Shown here in pieces: positions 1 to 8,527 of a stretch of DNA of 48,153 nucleotides (its first letter is position 1; every line of letters begins with the position of its first letter). Location: assembly GCF_023168145.1 (NCBI RefSeq), contig NZ_BQYK01000004.1, positions 44,102-92,254 on the forward strand. The letters are read 5' to 3'. The translations under genes and the position numbers were made by a program. Source of the DNA: Sporosarcina sp. NCCP-2222. Lineage in GTDB: Bacteria > Bacillota > Bacilli > Bacillales_A > Planococcaceae. The notes beneath the pieces are model-generated. The model saw nothing but the letters and a program-made list of their open reading frames with translations, was not told where the DNA came from and ran no database searches.

Positions 1-226
1 TTGACGTGACATTATGGGGATTCGACTTGTTTAGAGTGTGCGCGTCAAGCAAAACTAATTCTTGCTCAATCTTATTCAAATGTACTGCCATTATCGGAGT
101 ACCGGGTTCATTTACACGACCCTCTGCGGGTACTAAGGTTATCGTTCCATCATCATTATTCTGAATAGTAAACGTCCTCGGTCGCTCTACTTCTCGATTC
201 TTCCATATCGTCGGCTCATACGCCAT
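1..226 (-). CDS. Phage tail fibre/structural protein, 3'-truncated by window edge
   Basis: Only the first 75 or so codons are visible; the gene runs off the left edge. It starts ATG with an AGAGGAAGTG ribosome site inside the end of the preceding gene. The N-terminus (MAYEPTIWKNREVERPRTF) and the NPHNVT motif near the edge are typical of distal tail or receptor-binding proteins of Gram-positive siphophages. It lies directly downstream of two other distal tail genes, which fits tail gene order. The exact role (fibre, baseplate or collar) cannot be settled from this fragment. Confidence 0.6.
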   Translation of the reverse strand, partial: MAYEPTIWKNREVERPRTFTIQNNDDGTITLVPAEGRVNEPGTPIMAVHLNKIEQELVLLDAHTLNKSNPHNVTS

Positions 227-227
227 G

Positions 228-629
228 TTAAATCACTTCCTCTCCACAGATAAAAGCACCACAAATGGGCACGGTCTCCGTGTTCCCTTTGTAATGCTTG
301 TACAGTAAATATAAGTTATGCTCCAAACGAATAGCATCGCTGAAAGAAAAAGGAGTATTGGGTTCCCATTCCATTTTGTTCGGCAGCCATCCGATCGGTG
401 TATACCGCTGCCGCAAGATATCTTGATTAGACTCAATCCGATTCAGGCTATCCGCGAATTCTATCCGCTTCATGTTGCGATCCTTTACAGAAACGAGTGG
501 AGGTAATGGAATGAAATAGCCAACCAACCCAGTGACAACTTCTGCATTATTTTCAACTCGATTTAGGTCATCGAAATTGTAATAATCATCACGAGTCCAA
601 TCTAGTTTCGGCTCGATCCAATTTGCCAT
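228..629 (-). CDS. Small distal tail/structural protein (133 aa)
   Basis: The protein contains two similar halves: each carries a W...P..DW/W-type opening followed by F.D..R(I/V)E.N (for example FDDLNRVENN, FADSLNRIESN and FSDAIRLEHN), so the motif occurs about three times. This repeat is common in small tail-tip proteins of Bacillus and Listeria siphophages. It starts at an ATG whose A is the last base of the upstream TAA stop (TAATG), so translation is coupled to the 542-aa tail protein. The function is inferred from position; no enzymatic motif is visible. Confidence 0.6.
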   Translation of the reverse strand: MANWIEPKLDWTRDDYYNFDDLNRVENNAEVVTGLVGYFIPLPPLVSVKDRNMKRIEFADSLNRIESNQDILRQRYTPIGWLPNKMEWEPNTPFSFSDAIRLEHNLYLLYKHYKGNTETVPICGAFICGEEVI

Positions 630-2257
630 TACACACCACCCTTTGTTTCTGTTTTGCCGGAAAGGTACCCGGAGAATTCAAATTCCTGTTTCGTAATCCG
701 CGATTGTTTTTCAGCCCCAAACGAATCCTCAATGATGACAATATCACCGCATTCAAGCGCCGGATTCTGTCGCCAATTGACCTGGTATAATGCACGTAGG
801 TTACTTTCTTCAATAATCCATTTCGCGACCGCTGCAGCATGACTGGCCGAATTGATAAGTGGATTGTCGCACTTCAAACTCTCCCCTTCATCTGTGAATG
901 AATTGTGGAAAACATGCTCCTCTTTCTCTCCGTTGATATATACTGTCATGATTAAGGACTGAATCAACTTATCCAGCTTGATCTGCGGCTCTGCATAGAC
1001 GTTATCGAATGTGATATTAAGCATGTCATATCCGCTGTACACGGTAGGCGTGACCATGCCAGTAAACATGTCCGGACCCGCAAATAAAATATAGCTCGTG
1101 CTTTCATCCAAAATAACGAATGGCTTGATAATCAATACGCCATCCCTATTCTGATACACGGCGCTCATGCTTGCGATTCCGATACACTGCAACGCTTTAC
1201 GATATGTCAGCTTCTCCGGGAAGCCTGCTGTCGGTATGTCCTTTAGTGTTCGGTCAATCTCGTATTTAGGTACGCCTGCCTTAATCAAAACATCCTCTGC
1301 TAGATCATACAGATTTGCAAATACGACTGATTGAACATACTCCTTTTCCAACAGCTCGAATATATTCCGCGCCGTAAAAGTGGTAGTGAGTGCTCCCTCG
1401 TCTGACTGCCAATCAGTTAAGTAGTAGCCTTTTGCAGTCACATATTCAAAGACATCTTCCTCAATTTCAATGCCGATCGAAACGCTCAATTCCTGCCGAT
1501 CTTTCAAGAAGCGATAGAAGCCATCGGGATTTAGGATGTTAAATTCCTTGCTCGAATTGTCGATTGTAAATCTCAATTCATTGGCCGGCAGAGTGTCACC
1601 CACTACATTCATTTGCTCGATAAGATTCAATTGAACGAGCTTATCGCCTTCGTATACCTTCACGACCCCGAAGTCTACCTCCAAGATCCGCGCTCGCCGG
1701 AAGGGTTTGACCCATTTCCGAATCGTAATCACAATCTTTTTGTAGGCATCCAATCCTTTGACCCATATATAAGAAGCCCCCGTATTGCCCCGTACCTTCT
1801 CTGAAGCGATAAGGGCATCAGCCAAGCCGTATACGTCAATATCAAAATCAACTGCGTATTCGCGGGACAAAGCATCAAAATGAATGGTCAGACCCATAGA
1901 GTCATGGTGATCAGTAAAACTTAGCGTTAACGTTTGCGGTTCCGTAAACACGCCCTCAGCATCGGACAGCTCGCCGCTCCACCAACCTAATTCATCCGGT
2001 CCTTCGTCCGGCCGGGGAGGAATACGAAAGCTACCGTCCAATCGAAAGTAGTCCTTTTCAAATGTTGCGTATTTATTCGACATACTTCTGTTTTTATTTG
2101 TGACTTGTTCTATCCTGCTGATCTGAGCTTCCGAAGATGCCGTAACTGTCCGGTCGCCATATGCAGCATTATCCAATATTTCGAAGTTCACCTTTGCCGA
2201 AGCTTTACGGATAGATGCATAGACCGCCTTTTTAAATTCTCGACTTACTTCATTCAC
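629..2257 (-). CDS. Phage distal tail / baseplate protein (542 aa)
   Basis: A large beta-rich structural protein directly after the tape measure and a small DUF6711-like protein, the position of tail-tip/baseplate components in siphophage genomes. The N-terminal 30 residues are charged and helical (MNEVSREFKKAVYASIRKA), followed by a long region of alternating hydrophobic strands. No catalytic or transmembrane signature is visible. The start is GTG, preceded by AGGTGG. It probably attaches the fibre-like proteins encoded by the two following genes to the tail tip. It resembles phage minor structural/tail proteins in general; the precise family was not identified. Confidence 0.65.
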   Translation of the reverse strand: MNEVSREFKKAVYASIRKASAKVNFEILDNAAYGDRTVTASSEAQISRIEQVTNKNRSMSNKYATFEKDYFRLDGSFRIPPRPDEGPDELGWWSGELSDAEGVFTEPQTLTLSFTDHHDSMGLTIHFDALSREYAVDFDIDVYGLADALIASEKVRGNTGASYIWVKGLDAYKKIVITIRKWVKPFRRARILEVDFGVVKVYEGDKLVQLNLIEQMNVVGDTLPANELRFTIDNSSKEFNILNPDGFYRFLKDRQELSVSIGIEIEEDVFEYVTAKGYYLTDWQSDEGALTTTFTARNIFELLEKEYVQSVVFANLYDLAEDVLIKAGVPKYEIDRTLKDIPTAGFPEKLTYRKALQCIGIASMSAVYQNRDGVLIIKPFVILDESTSYILFAGPDMFTGMVTPTVYSGYDMLNITFDNVYAEPQIKLDKLIQSLIMTVYINGEKEEHVFHNSFTDEGESLKCDNPLINSASHAAAVAKWIIEESNLRALYQVNWRQNPALECGDIVIIEDSFGAEKQSRITKQEFEFSGYLSGKTETKGGV

Positions 2258-2268
2258 GGGCTATCCAC

Positions 2269-2613
2269 CTACCTTTCAATCACATTGAAACTGCAATTCT
2301 TCCAGCGTATTTCCCCGTTGTTATAATCGAGAGCACCTACTGTCCGATCGCCACTATAAAAAGTACCGGTCTTAATTGTTCCTGTCTCTGGATCCGGATA
2401 TTCTACTTTGAAAAACACAGGAGATACAGCAGTCAGTAGTAGTTGTTGCTCCGACTTACTTAAATACTCCCAAGACATTTCAAGTTTGCGTTTCGTAGCG
2501 ATACGCTCAATGATCATATCGCCCCGAGCGTTACGCTCCGCCTTTGAAATATCCTGGATACCTACTTGATAATCCGTAGGAGCAGGGATAGCCCTGCCAT
2601 CAATTTTTATCAA
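2269..2613 (-). CDS. DUF6711-family phage tail protein (114 aa)
   Basis: The pattern IDG.A.P.P..Y.VG.QDIS...R.A.G.M...RI..KRKL near the N-terminus, and the W.Y.S..E...L aromatic region after it, match the small DUF6711-type proteins found next to tape-measure genes in Firmicute siphophages. Role inferred: a distal tail or tail-hub component. The start is TTG, supported by a GGAGTGGGGG site a few bases upstream; no in-frame ATG gives a comparable site. It lies 14 bp after the tape measure stop, in the same operon. Confidence 0.6.
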   Translation of the reverse strand: MIKIDGRAIPAPTDYQVGIQDISKAERNARGDMIIERIATKRKLEMSWEYLSKSEQQLLLTAVSPVFFKVEYPDPETGTIKTGTFYSGDRTVGALDYNNGEIRWKNCSFNVIER

Positions 2614-2627
2614 TAGCCCCCACTCCT

Positions 2628-5600
2628 TTAGATTGGTTTAATGATTGGTGTTCCAATTCTCTTCTCTTCCCGCGTTAGATAAGGCATGAGAATCCGTGCA
2701 AGTGTTGCGCCGTCTAGGTTTAGCACGACATCATTCCCTTGCGCACCTTGTTGCTTGCCTCCTCCGCCTGACATCTGCATAGCCGCCATAACAGCAGAGC
2801 CAAGAGCGCTAGCAAGCGTATTGACGAACGGAGTATTTTCGAGCGGAACTACTGCCTCTTTCCCTCGTTCTCCAACCATGGCGATTGTTGGCTGATCCAC
2901 GATACCACCGCGAGCCAACTTAGGGATGCTCGGAATGCTCATGCCGAATCTCTTGCCGCCTATTCCCGGCACCCATTCAGGAACATCAATTTTAAGGTTG
3001 TTGATCTGCCTAATCATCCAGTTGAACGCATCGATGATTGTATTAATGGCGCCCCGGAATATCGATACAAGCCCGTCACCGATTCCAGACATAAACGTCT
3101 TGATGCCATTCCAAGCTCTTTCCCAGTCTCCGGTAAAGACTCCGGCAATAAAGTCGACTATGCCACCCAAAGCCTTAATAATTCCTTTGGCTGCATCGAT
3201 AATGGCACCTAACGCGGTTCCGATTACATCCATGACTCCTCGGAAGATTTCTGCGAAAACTGGACCGAGCGTTTTTACAAGCCAATTCACGATAGGCATG
3301 ATGAACTTATTGAAAATGTCGGTCGCGGCACTAATCAATTTGCCGACAAAGTCTCCGATTTCCTTGATCAAATCCTTTAGATGCTTATCCCAAAGATTTG
3401 TCATTGTATCAAGCATCTTTTTGATCAATGGTTGAAGTAAGTTCACCCACAGATTCGTGAACAGCAAGCCGATGTTCTTCGTGGCATCTTTGATACCATC
3501 CACCAGCTTCTTGCCCCACTTATCCCACCAACTCGTACTCATATCAATCATGTCTTTGATGATTTTCTTCACGAGATCGATTGCCGGCTTTATGATGTCC
3601 TTATGGATTGACGTGAACACTACCTTTGCTTTGTCGCTTAGATCGTCCCAGTTTTTCGCTACCAAGACGCCTATGGCAATCAGTGAGCCAATCGCCACAG
3701 TCGCAATACCGATAGGAGAAGCTAAAAATCCAATTGCTGCCCCTAACGCTGCAGATATTCCCGAGGTTAATGCAGCCACTAATCCCCAAGCTTTAATTGC
3801 TCCAGTCACCACTCCCCAAGCTAAAGCAAAACTGCCTAGCACTAAGATGATATCTGCAAATAGTTCCTGATTGTCTTTTATCCAATCGCTCACTTTTTTT
3901 AGACCGGCCGCTAATAAATCCAGTGTTTTTAGTATTACTCCGCCAGTCCAAACCCCGAGTGGCTTTAAGAAATTATCGAAAAGCCATTGTCCTGTCGGTT
4001 TCAACGCTTCTATTACATTATTTAAAACTGCGATAGCGATTCCTACTGCAGTCAGAAACCTTGGCACTATTTCATTCATAGTCCACGCACCTAACGGAAC
4101 TAGCACATTTTCGAAAAACCAAAGCAGACCCTCGCCTACATTAATAGTAAATGGAGTTAACACGAGCCATAGTCCGTTTAGTGCGTCATTCATTGCCGCC
4201 CAATCTACCGACCGGAATCCTTCTGCCAAGATATTAAAAAATCTCGGTATTCCCTCACCAAAAACCCAAAGACCAACAGGCTTTAAAAAGTTGTTATAGA
4301 AATCAATAGCCCCTTGCGCTAGGAATGTTCGAAACGGCGCCATTGCATCCCACAAATTTTTCAAGGAGTCAATGGTTGGTGATAATAACTTTTTCACACT
4401 GCCAAGCAGTTCGGCCATCTTCGCATCAATTAACGATGTATCCATATCCGGCTCGATTAGCGGAGCGATTCCACCTCCACCACCGCCTCCCCCGCCTGCT
4501 CCTCCATCATCTGCCCCAGCATCATCATTAAATGCCAATGAGTTGATTTCATCGAAGCTGGCAAGGCCGAGACTGGCCTTCTTTGCATCCTTGGCCGCTT
4601 TCTTAGCAGCACCTCCGTAACCTTCCATTGCAGAACGGGCAGCATTCAAACCCTGCGCCGCCTGATACGATTGCTTGTAGGTTTTTCCGAAGATAGCACT
4701 AATAAAACTCGCAATATAAGCCGTCACGGTTGCCAGTCCCCGCATTAATGCATTAATGGCAGGGAGTATGGCTTGGTAGATCGGCATGAATGCAACTTGT
4801 AAGTTCGTGCGGATCTGTCCTAAAGAATGCATAAAATCATTGTTGGTCTTTAGTGCTGAACCCATATAGGAAGTAAAGCCACGGATTGCCTTGTACAAAA
4901 TAGCGAAGACAAGCACTTGTTTAAGGATCCGCGTCAATGCCATCTGGAATGACCGTGCCATATTGTTTCCTTGGTTCCCTGCTAAGGAGAAGGCGCTACC
5001 TGTTCGCTTCGCTGCCTTCTCTGCCTTGCCAAGTGAGCCGGACAATTTACGAACTGGCCTTTCAGCTTTGTCTGCGTTCTTCCCAGCATTATTCATGCCG
5101 TCATTGAGTTGAGTCATTTTGTTCTTGGTTTTATCTGCACTGTTTTGCAAACGTAAAAGTGCAGATTCCGTATTAACGATTTTTTCATAGAGCGCATTCT
5201 TTTTCGACTCACTAAACCCGGACTCCAACTGCATAATCTTTTGGTTCGCCTTATCTGACTTATTGATAAGATTCGATATTTGCATCTCAGTTTTAGAGAT
5301 TTGGTCAGCCAGCTTATTCTTCCGCTCGGCAGAAACTGCATTATCATAGCTGAACTTTAAATCATTCAACTTCGTATTCAGCGCATTGATCCGGCCTTCC
5401 GAAGATTGCATGACCCTTTCTAATTGCTCGATTTGCAACTTCACACCATCCGACATTCCGGCACTGTACTGTTCTTTGAGCTCTGCCAGCTTCTTCTTCT
5501 GGATTTCGATCTTGGCATTGGTATTATCTAATACAGGCTCCAGACTGGCGATTTGCGCCTTCGTAGCTTCTGCATCAACGTCAGAGCTAGCAGCAGTGGA

Positions 5601-5816
5601 GGTTTGTTTCATTGTCTTTTTCGGCATGGTGAACGTCTTCTTTGGCATACCGAAGTTCGGCATCATGCCTTTCATTCCGTTCATCGTGCCCTTAACATGC
5701 TGTTGGAGTGTTTTAGATAGCTGCGTTCCGATATTATCCGCAATGTGGTTGATCTGCTTGTTTAAGTCGGACCGTAGATCAATATCCAGACTGATTTTCC
5801 CGACGCTTTCCGTCAT
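2628..5816 (-). CDS. Phage tail tape measure protein (1062 aa)
   Basis: The longest gene of the structural operon. Residues about 83-255 form a coiled coil rich in K, E, Q and L; 285-375 are hydrophobic helices; 438-449 are an almost unbroken glycine run acting as a linker. After it come repeated units of the type NFLKPLG.W / F.ENVLVPLGAW, then several more hydrophobic helices. This is the standard layout of a tape measure, which sets tail length and is ejected with the DNA. Taking the usual rule of about 0.15 nm per residue gives a tail near 160 nm (inference). Start ATG is preceded by GGAGGTGAAATGA. A weak terminator-like hairpin sits just upstream (5842-5867). Confidence 0.92.
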   Translation of the reverse strand: MTESVGKISLDIDLRSDLNKQINHIADNIGTQLSKTLQQHVKGTMNGMKGMMPNFGMPKKTFTMPKKTMKQTSTAASSDVDAEATKAQIASLEPVLDNTNAKIEIQKKKLAELKEQYSAGMSDGVKLQIEQLERVMQSSEGRINALNTKLNDLKFSYDNAVSAERKNKLADQISKTEMQISNLINKSDKANQKIMQLESGFSESKKNALYEKIVNTESALLRLQNSADKTKNKMTQLNDGMNNAGKNADKAERPVRKLSGSLGKAEKAAKRTGSAFSLAGNQGNNMARSFQMALTRILKQVLVFAILYKAIRGFTSYMGSALKTNNDFMHSLGQIRTNLQVAFMPIYQAILPAINALMRGLATVTAYIASFISAIFGKTYKQSYQAAQGLNAARSAMEGYGGAAKKAAKDAKKASLGLASFDEINSLAFNDDAGADDGGAGGGGGGGGGIAPLIEPDMDTSLIDAKMAELLGSVKKLLSPTIDSLKNLWDAMAPFRTFLAQGAIDFYNNFLKPVGLWVFGEGIPRFFNILAEGFRSVDWAAMNDALNGLWLVLTPFTINVGEGLLWFFENVLVPLGAWTMNEIVPRFLTAVGIAIAVLNNVIEALKPTGQWLFDNFLKPLGVWTGGVILKTLDLLAAGLKKVSDWIKDNQELFADIILVLGSFALAWGVVTGAIKAWGLVAALTSGISAALGAAIGFLASPIGIATVAIGSLIAIGVLVAKNWDDLSDKAKVVFTSIHKDIIKPAIDLVKKIIKDMIDMSTSWWDKWGKKLVDGIKDATKNIGLLFTNLWVNLLQPLIKKMLDTMTNLWDKHLKDLIKEIGDFVGKLISAATDIFNKFIMPIVNWLVKTLGPVFAEIFRGVMDVIGTALGAIIDAAKGIIKALGGIVDFIAGVFTGDWERAWNGIKTFMSGIGDGLVSIFRGAINTIIDAFNWMIRQINNLKIDVPEWVPGIGGKRFGMSIPSIPKLARGGIVDQPTIAMVGERGKEAVVPLENTPFVNTLASALGSAVMAAMQMSGGGGKQQGAQGNDVVLNLDGATLARILMPYLTREEKRIGTPIIKPI

Positions 5817-5841
5817 TCATTTCACCTCCGTTCCGACCAAA

Positions 5842-5867
5842 TAAAAAAGCACCCCGAAGGATGCTTT
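5842..5867 (-). terminator. Terminator-like hairpin upstream of tape measure
   Basis: On the - strand the arms are AAAAGCATCC and GGTGCTTTT around a TTCGG-type loop, followed by a T-rich stretch. It lies between the tail chaperone and tape measure genes. It could partly terminate transcription and lower tape measure expression relative to tail tube and capsid. Confidence 0.5.
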
Positions 5868-6238
5868 TACCTAGAAAATACGGCTTTCATGGCTTGTTGG
5901 AAATTCGCAACTTGTTTTGCTGCTTCTTTTTTATCCAACGTGACCGCCTTATTCATACGACTTCGCCAATCATCACGCATTTTACGTTGAGCTGCATTAA
6001 AGTTTTTCAGTATTTCTTTGTCATTTTCTGATCGGATGGAGATGACTTGTCCGAGTGGCGTTTCGGGCATAATACCGGATAACAACGTGGTGAACTCTCC
6101 CCAGGTCATCTCTTCCTCTGCTCTTAGCCTAATGTTGTATTGTTGAGCAAAAGAGGCTTCAATAAGCCCCCAATCCTCATACAAGTCATACCAATCATTG
6201 CTGGTCTTCTGCGGATTCGCGAAATCGTTCCTCGACAA
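5867..6238 (-). CDS. Tail assembly chaperone, second frame (Gp15-like, 123 aa)
   Basis: Matches the Gp15-like family of Firmicute phages: a W..L...WG.IEASFAQQY.IR segment, then EMTW.EF..LLSGI.PETPLG..I.IRSE. It sits between the first chaperone gene and the tape measure, the place of the lambda G/T pair. The only plausible independent start is TTG at 6238, inside the preceding gene, with a poor ribosome site. The frame is closed by a stop immediately upstream. The 44-base overlap suggests expression by ribosomal frameshifting from the upstream gene. Relative to that gene this frame is +1 (equivalently -2), not the usual -1. Confidence 0.75.
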   Translation of the reverse strand: MSRNDFANPQKTSNDWYDLYEDWGLIEASFAQQYNIRLRAEEEMTWGEFTTLLSGIMPETPLGQVISIRSENDKEILKNFNAAQRKMRDDWRSRMNKAVTLDKKEAAKQVANFQQAMKAVFSR

Positions 6239-6527
6239 CCTCTAAATCCTCATCCATGACGGCAGCCATCGCACCCATCATGATTGCTTGAAAGCCTGCA
6301 AGTGAAGGATCCATTTCATTGATTTCTTTTACTGCTTCTTTACCAAGCAACACCGTAAGAATTTCATCTACTTCCTCGATGTCGTTAATGTCAGCATTCT
6401 TCATTTTCTGATTTAGAATGAGCATAGCGCTCTTGCGGTTATTAACCTTATACACCATGTCTTCAGATAGTTTTAATGTCGGTCTTTCATTCGTCAAGCG
6501 TGCTGAAATATCAATTGTTCTTCCCAT
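6195..6527 (-). CDS. Tail assembly chaperone, first frame (110 aa)
   Basis: A short acidic helical protein between the tail tube gene and the Gp15-like gene, matching the lambda G position. Typical features are the N-terminal GRTIDISARLTNERPTLKL segment and the helical, glutamate-rich C-terminus. It probably binds the tape measure and prevents its aggregation until the tail tube assembles. Its 3' end overlaps the next gene by 44 bases. A TTT-C site (codons CGA TTT CGC) lies in the overlap where a P-site tRNA-Phe could re-pair in the +1 frame. Confidence 0.72.
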   Translation of the reverse strand: MGRTIDISARLTNERPTLKLSEDMVYKVNNRKSAMLILNQKMKNADINDIEEVDEILTVLLGKEAVKEINEMDPSLAGFQAIMMGAMAAVMDEDLEVVEERFRESAEDQQ

Positions 6528-6544
6528 TTAATTATTCCCCTCTC

Positions 6545-7045
6545 TTATGGCCCAACAGGAGCCGGTACGTAATTTGGTTTGCCATCAGACTGCAGTTCGA
6601 ATTCTAGGCCAGAAACGTTTGTGGAGTCACCGCCGAATGGTGTTGTTACATTGACGATGCAATCAAACGTTAATTTGTCGCCATCAGGAAAGACGATCTC
6701 CGCCTTACTCGAACACTCCAATCCACTTTTCCATGCCATCGCCGCGACGTAATCGTTTCCTGGATCACCTACATGACGCTTACCATTCAACGTGATCGCA
6801 AACCCCTTCCCTGTCATCAAGCGACGTACCCAACCATCTGTATCCATTGGTGTCCACTCTTCGACGTTTCCATCAATGGACGGGGAGAATGTCTCCATGT
6901 CCTTAATGACTTTCATGTCTCCTGGTGCCGCGCTCGCTCTTCCTTTTGTGCCAATCTTAAAATCCAAGTTGAATACAGGGTAAACACCTAGGCTTTCTCC
7001 TGCAAAGTGCTGTAAGTCTAATTTCAGCAATTTCGGTTCATTCAT
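6545..7045 (-). CDS. Major tail tube protein (166 aa)
   Basis: Located between the tail terminator-like gene and the chaperones, as expected for the tail tube subunit that polymerises around the tape measure. The sequence is beta-rich with no catalytic motif. Residues DMETFSPSIDGNVEEWTPMDTDGW and the later GKRHVGDPGNDYVAAMAW region resemble phi13-type and A118-type tail proteins. The N-terminus LLKLDLQHFAGE is the LQHFA leader also common in Firmicute phage major capsid proteins. The C-terminus VPAPVGP ends in the same APVGP as the major capsid protein of this prophage. Confidence 0.8.
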   Translation of the reverse strand: MNEPKLLKLDLQHFAGESLGVYPVFNLDFKIGTKGRASAAPGDMKVIKDMETFSPSIDGNVEEWTPMDTDGWVRRLMTGKGFAITLNGKRHVGDPGNDYVAAMAWKSGLECSSKAEIVFPDGDKLTFDCIVNVTTPFGGDSTNVSGLEFELQSDGKPNYVPAPVGP

Positions 7046-7054
7046 CCTTAAAAC

Positions 7055-7441
7055 CTACCTCTCATGTAATATATTCATTTCAATTACGTACTCGTAAATG
7101 CCTTCGCTGTCCGTACCCACGCCTACCGGTCCATCTGTTTTCATCTGGAACATGATAACCCGCTTGCCTCCTATGACAGCTTTCTGGCCGAACATCGAGT
7201 TATAAACTTCTTGGGCTTTTATCTCCGAAGTATTCGCGTTCTTGCCCCAATGAACGAGGATAGACACCGACTTGGTCGTATATCCGGTATTCGACAGTCC
7301 CCCTACTGCTATTCGGGGAGCCGGTCCGCTTGCACTATAAATGCCGATACATTCCGGTTTACTGCCATCAATTTTGCCAATGTACCATTGGGGGCTTGCT
7401 ATTTGAGTTTTGAGCCATTCACGGATTTCTGCCAATGTCAT
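7055..7441 (-). CDS. Minor capsid protein 3-type / tail terminator-like (128 aa)
   Basis: Fits the Minor_capsid_3 type of head-tail joining protein: an N-terminal helix (LAEIREWLKTQI), a Y-GKIDGSKPECIGIY-type strand, and a C-terminal beta region ending YVIEMNILHER. In A118-like phages it occupies the slot just before the tail tube gene and probably caps the tail tube at the head-tail interface. Its ATG overlaps the stop of the upstream gene (ATGA), as do the starts of the next two genes, giving four tightly coupled head-tail genes. Confidence 0.75.
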   Translation of the reverse strand: MTLAEIREWLKTQIASPQWYIGKIDGSKPECIGIYSASGPAPRIAVGGLSNTGYTTKSVSILVHWGKNANTSEIKAQEVYNSMFGQKAVIGGKRVIMFQMKTDGPVGVGTDSEGIYEYVIEMNILHER

Positions 7442-7821
7442 TTAATCAGCCCCTTACTATGTTGCTTCAAAAAGGCCGCGAACGCTTTACGGGCGAAGTC
7501 TTGCTTCTCGCCACTTTGATAGGCTTCCATCCACTTGCCTTGAGCATTCGGGTTTTTGTCCTTACGGAAGTTGTATTCCGGATGCCAATAGAGCCGCCTG
7601 CCGTATGGAGTATCATAGACAATCTTGATTTTCATTTGCTTGAGTAGCGATGTATCTACAAAGCCGCTACGCTCCAATTCTCCGGTTTGTTTAGGCACGA
7701 CTTGCGATGTGACTATGTCCGTTTTGATCACTTCTCCTGTCATTTCAAGGGCTATTTCTTGCGCTTGCTCCAGCTGCTTCAATGCCGATTGATTAAGCGT
7801 GACCTTTGCAGTTATTTTCAT
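7438..7821 (-). CDS. Minor capsid protein 2-type head-tail joining protein (127 aa)
   Basis: An HK97 gp10-like/Minor_capsid_2 pattern: an N-terminal K.T.KVTLNQSALKQLEQAQ segment, then VPKQTGELERSG and a Y.TPYGRRLYWHPEYNF motif near the centre. The motif YGRRLYWHPEYNF is characteristic of this family. It likely forms part of the neck between connector and tail. It is translationally coupled by ATGA overlaps at both ends. Confidence 0.8.
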   Translation of the reverse strand: MKITAKVTLNQSALKQLEQAQEIALEMTGEVIKTDIVTSQVVPKQTGELERSGFVDTSLLKQMKIKIVYDTPYGRRLYWHPEYNFRKDKNPNAQGKWMEAYQSGEKQDFARKAFAAFLKQHSKGLIK

Positions 7822-8150
7822 GATAGATCGAGCTCCGTACTAAACACGCTGCCATCTGGATTGCGTGGGCGTTGTGCTCCATAGATTTTCTTCTCGATGT
7901 CACCTATCTTCACAATGCCCTCTATCACTTTGCCGGGCAGGATATCTCCCTCAATGATGACTTTGCCGGACAACAAGACCAACTGCCGCTCCGCATTCAT
8001 GACCTGTCGTTGTTTCTCGTCATATGAAGCCAGCCCATCGAATATTAACGTTTCGACAGGCTCGCCATCTTCCGACATCTCGGTTTTACACACCGTTACA
8101 GGCGTGTTCAGGATCCAGCGAGGGAAAGGTAGTTTGCCAAGCATGGTCAT
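7818..8150 (-). CDS. Minor capsid protein 1-type head completion protein (110 aa)
   Basis: Matches the Minor_capsid_1 family: a short N-terminal PFPRWILNTPVTV segment and a beta barrel containing FDGLASYDEKQRQVMNAERQLVLLSGKV. The family supplies head-completion (stopper) proteins in A118-like siphophages. The gene overlaps its neighbours by ATGA at both ends, so its product is made in step with the other neck proteins. ATG at 8150 is preceded by AGCAGGAGGCT. Confidence 0.78.
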   Translation of the reverse strand: MTMLGKLPFPRWILNTPVTVCKTEMSEDGEPVETLIFDGLASYDEKQRQVMNAERQLVLLSGKVIIEGDILPGKVIEGIVKIGDIEKKIYGAQRPRNPDGSVFSTELDLS

Positions 8151-8506
8151 AGCCTCCTGCTTGCCAGCCCTGTGGCGCTCAACAGGTTCATGACACTTTC
8201 TGTTGTTTGGATACCTCCGCCACCTTCGACCGATTTAAACGACAATGAAACGCTTCCTGCGCTGTACCCGGATAACGGCATATTGAGAAAGTCGCCATAT
8301 TGAAAGAAAAAATCCGCCTGACGACAAACGGATTTTTTAATATTGGTTTGTTGGAACGGTGTCAGTCTATCAAGACCGGTCGCTACAATTCGATTGTAAG
8401 TGAGTGAATCAATTTGATCGGAAGCACGAGAAAGGGCCTTTTCCTGTTGTTCAGCAGGAATCAGCCCCTCACCGTACTTCTCGTAATCAACTGGCGTTGC
8501 ATACAT
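8147..8506 (-). CDS. Head-tail connector/adaptor protein (119 aa)
   Basis: Short helical protein placed directly after the major capsid gene, the site of the gp6/gp15-type adaptor that binds the portal ring. Features: an N-terminal PVDYEKYGEGLIPAEQQEKAL segment, an ASDQIDSLTYNRI helix and an IKKSVCRQADFFFQYGD helix, typical of DNA-packaging connectors. It is first of the four coupled neck genes. Confidence 0.75.
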   Translation of the reverse strand: MYATPVDYEKYGEGLIPAEQQEKALSRASDQIDSLTYNRIVATGLDRLTPFQQTNIKKSVCRQADFFFQYGDFLNMPLSGYSAGSVSLSFKSVEGGGGIQTTESVMNLLSATGLASRRL

Positions 8507-8527
8507 ATCGTCACCGCCTTATATATT

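Noticed and set aside
4480..4505. Run of CCACC/CCGCC triplets that looked like a low-complexity repeat element
   Set aside because: It is the codon run for the glycine linker (438-449) of the tape measure protein.
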